64,000 nt of DNA, taken from Casuarius casuarius. Lineage: Eukaryota; Chordata; Aves; Casuariiformes; Casuariidae. Below the pieces are notes generated by a model. It saw nothing but the letters and a program-made list of their open reading frames with translations, did no database searches and was not told the DNA's origin. The position numbers and the translations under genes were made by a program. This document shows positions 61,508 to 64,000 of this stretch, one piece after another (the stretch's first letter is position 1; each line of letters begins with the position of its first letter). The stretch spans positions 806,001 through 870,000 of the forward strand of contig PTFA01000272.1 of NCBI GenBank assembly GCA_003342895.1. Direction: 5' to 3'.

Positions 61508-61651
61508 CGGAGCCGCCGCGGCGCGAGCCACGCCCTGCCGCGGGGAGGGGGAGGGGGGCGCGGAAGCCCCGCGGTGCGGCCGGCGGGTGGGCAGGAGGGC
61601 GGCCGCGGCCCTGCTTCCCGGCCGGGGCGGAGCCGGCGGCCCGAGGCGGCG

Positions 61652-61991
61652 ATGGCGGAGGCGGAGCGGGCGGCGCCGCCGCCGCTGCTGCTACAGCCCG
61701 TGGCGGAAAGTTCCCAGGACGGGGTGGGCGCGGAGCTGCCCCCCGCCATGGAGCGGCGGGCAGAGCCCAGCCCCGCGGCGGGCGAGGCGGCGGCGGCGGC
61801 AGAAGACGACGCCGACGCCGACGAGGCGCCGCCTGCCTCGCCGCCTTTCTTCCTCCTCTACCCCGGCCATGGAGGCGCCGCCGCCGCGCCGCCGAGCGTG
61901 TGGAGACCCCCGGCGCCCCGCGGCGGGGCCGGCCTGCCCGTGCTGCTGCTGAGCTACACGGGGCCGGACGGAGCCGGCAGCCCCGGCGCCC
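61652..61991 (+). CDS. RUFY3: First coding exon of a gene, probably a long RUFY3 isoform (partial)
   Basis: The ATG at 61652 has a good context (GGCGATGG) inside a CpG island and opens MAEAERAAPPPLLLQPVAE. The frame runs 113 codons plus one base to a strong donor (C|GTGAGT at 61991/61992). The peptide is low-complexity: Ala/Pro/Glu-rich, an acidic DDADADEAPP patch, then SPPFFLLYPGHGG and LPVLLLSYTGPDG. A second in-frame ATG lies at 61748. I do not recognise the peptide itself. The RUFY3 call rests on conserved order and strand after JCHAIN and UTP3. RUFY3 is a RUN-domain, coiled-coil effector linking small GTPases to neuronal polarity and lysosome transport; its RUN domain would be in later exons outside the window. 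The frame extends upstream to 61019 without a stop, but that part looks like 5'UTR. Confidence 0.5.
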
Positions 61992-64000
61992 GTGAGTAGC
62001 CGGGGCCGGGAGCCCTCCCTCAGCCCAGGGGCCCGCCGGGGCGCGGGCGGCGCTGGCGGCCGGCTCGGCTCCTCCGTCGTCCCCGGCTGCGGGGAAAAGG
62101 GTCGGGGCCGGGCGGGGGCCGCCGCGGGAAGGCGCGGGGCGCTCTGCGCGTCGCCGCTGCCGCGCGCCGGTGTGCAGCTTGCGCTTGGGGCGTATCGGTT
62201 AAAACGACGCTAATGCTTTTGCGAGCCCCGCGGGTGAGTCGCTTTTGGCAGCGCGCAGACCGTAGCGTTGGTCTCCTGGAAATAGGGCGGCTTTTCCAAA
62301 ACTCAGCTTAACCCGAGAGCACCTCAAGTGGGAGAGGGCCTGTACGCGGTGGCGCTGGCCTCGCTGCTCCCCCGGCAGCAGGGAAACGACAGGTGGGTGT
62401 GAGCTGGTAAGAGGAGGGATGCTGAGTGCTCGTGAGTAATCCCGACCCACAAACTCCGCGAAACCAATACGTTACAGAGACCACAGTGTCTTCTCCCCTC
62501 TTCATGCTCTTTGCTCTAGGAAGAAGCGTGCAGCCCTTTGAAATCTGTCCTTGGACTGGGATATAGTCTGCTGGGGGACTGGAAAGTACTTGGGCTTCCT
62601 CCTTGCGCTGGTTTAGAGAACGAACTGGAAGGGAAGGCATTTCTTGCTGGCTGCTTGACAAGGGTGAAGTGCATCGCTAAGTGTGCTCTCGTGTGGGGCT
62701 TGTTGGGTGGGAAATAGTTTTCTGCTTCGTAACGTGCTTTGTAACGTGCTTGTGGTGTATTTGGATGACTGGAGAACTGTGAAATAGTTGCTGTTTCTAT
62801 GTATTAAAAAAAGCGTGCCTATTGAAGAGGTCTTACCTTATCCATCCATCTTGAAAATTGCCGGTAGCTTTGTGGTCTGGGCTTGTTCCTGGGTGTGGGA
62901 GATGGAGCTTTTTGCTTCTGCCTCATTTCCTGACTACATCCCAGGTGAGTGTTCACTCACGCAATAACTGACTGTTTTGGGGTGAACGTCTTTAGCTCCA
63001 CAAGGAGAGAAACAGAGTCTACTTTATTTAAAGTATTAGTCAGCAGAGCTGGAACCAGTGAGTTAGGAAGTCAGTTTCTGAACCAGAAGAGCAGGCAGGG
63101 ACCTGACTTGACCAATATGATGGCAAACTTCTGTCCACAGGCTAAAAATCCCTCCCCACTGAGTTGTTATTTAAGCTGATTCTTTCCTGTCAGAAGCCTC
63201 ATTTTTAGTAAATTGGTGTTTACAGGTTGGAAAATCTCTAACTACTGTGGTTGTGTGATGTGTGTGAGGGGCTGAGCTGTTTCTGTCAGAGAAAATAATT
63301 CCTTGAAGACAATCATGCTTTTACTGTTCAAACTGTTTTAACATCAGTTCTCATAATACATTTGCAAGAGAGGTCCTGTGCAGATAAGGGGAAACTGAGG
63401 CATTGAGATGAGCACATTTATTTGAGACTACGTGGAGTTAGTATAAAAACTTTACCATTGAGAAGAGCAATGCTTTATCCCTTGTGTTAGTGTAGCTCTG
63501 CGGTGGCTTTTGGAGGCATGTAAGCTTTGTGAAAAAGCCTTACAGAGTGTTTGTAAAAGCTTTCTTGTTCTTTCCTGTCGGTGATAGTTGCCTGTGCGAT
63601 ACCATGTGTCAGAGCCCCGCTCAGTGTATGAGCGACTGACACTCTGATAGCAGGATCTAAAGGGAAGGGGAATTGAAATCTATTTGCATGATGTCTTGGA
63701 TGCTATTCTGTTTCTCCTGGGGCAAGTTCTGTGTGTAAATCAACCTTTTTAACCCCCCCCCCCACTTGTTTTTCAGTTCTCCCATCTCTGGCAATAGCAG
63801 CGTTCATTTGCTCATCACTGAGGAGCGGTAGCAGTGGATGCTGCTGCAAAGTTTTGCTCGCTGACTTGCTGCTTTGGGATTGACATTAAAACAGTGGGTA
63901 GAATCACTCTGTTGCAGGAAGGATTTTGTGTTTAAATGCTGAACTTGGTCCTGGCTACCTATAGATTATGTGGCCTTGGAAATTGTCATCACTTCTTGCA
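61992..64000 (+). other. Intron 1 (start) of the putative RUFY3 gene
   Basis: The intron starts at the GTGAGT donor and no following exon was recognised before the window ends. The standard short RUFY3 first exon (beginning MSALTPP in mammals) was looked for and not found. A C-run lies at about 63,753-63,763. The frames at 62949-63179 and 62308-62661 have no gene-like features. Confidence 0.45.

Larger units (their letters stand above)
61100..62220 (+). promoter_or_regulatory. Large CpG island over the putative RUFY3 first exon
   Basis: Extremely GC- and CpG-rich sequence starts near 61,100 and continues past the exon into the intron, ending near 62,220. It includes a run of 14 G around 61,411-61,424 and a tandem repeat with MYB-like sites at 61455-61507. 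No TATA box is seen. This marks a strong constitutive promoter. Confidence 0.75.

Noticed and set aside
61019..61651. In-frame extension of the putative RUFY3 exon upstream of its ATG
   Set aside because: The translation is Arg/Gly/Pro-rich CpG-island sequence without family likeness, and the ATG at 61652 has a better context.
1..64000. CRISPR arrays, operons, tRNA or rRNA genes, CR1-type LINEs, LTR elements
   Set aside because: No spaced direct repeats, no cloverleaf-like tRNA with A/B boxes, no rRNA blocks, and no convincing CR1 or LTR sequence were seen by eye; decayed copies below visual detection cannot be excluded.

Overview
This window looks like nuclear DNA from a bird or close sauropsid relative. 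Genes are multi-exon with GT/AG introns, promoters are CpG islands, recognisable transposons are very sparse, and several proteins are clearly vertebrate orthologues. The species cannot be named from the sequence. I found no CRISPR array, operon, virus or toxin.

Layout, left to right. (1) The 5' six coding exons of SDAD1 (minus strand, 762-3247) with a CpG-island promoter; the rest of the gene lies beyond base 1. (2) Three non-ELR CXC chemokine genes, all minus strand: gene A (5470-6694), gene B (10281-11117) and gene C (25590-26356). A and B are close tandem paralogues with duplicated TATA/CCAAT/kappaB/ISRE promoters. C carries a CXCL11-like core and lies 14.5 kb further on. The order SDAD1 then three minus-strand CXCL genes is that of mammalian SDAD1-CXCL9-CXCL10-CXCL11. 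(3) A seven-exon FAM47E-like gene (plus strand, 33644-40445) that appears broken, with an in-frame stop in exon 1 and a one-base frameshift in exon 5. (4) JCHAIN (minus, four coding exons, 42862-49293), complete and 160 aa. (5) UTP3/SAS10 (plus, intronless, 55320-56888), complete and 522 aa. (6) A CpG-island first exon (plus, 61652-61991 coding part), probably RUFY3 because of its place after JCHAIN and UTP3; its downstream exons are outside the window.

The window therefore joins two blocks that lie several megabases apart on human chromosome 4: the SDAD1-CXCL9/10/11-FAM47E block and the JCHAIN-UTP3-RUFY3 block. The enamel-matrix genes that flank JCHAIN in mammals are not visible here. Functionally the window mixes ribosome-biogenesis genes (SDAD1, UTP3) with inducible immune genes (three chemokines, JCHAIN).

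The long gaps (11.4-25.6 kb, 26.6-33.6 kb, 49.4-55.3 kb, 57-61 kb) hold no gene I can support. They contain microsatellites, small tandem duplications and a set of degenerate palindromic elements with a shared CCATTGA/TCAATGG-like core. I found no convincing new multi-gene system. The best leads are the FAM47E decay, the shared chemokine promoter module, a perfect 15-bp-arm palindrome in the likely JCHAIN 3'UTR, a tandem MYB-site repeat before the putative RUFY3 exon, and an unexplained GC-rich exon-like ORF near 59.2 kb.
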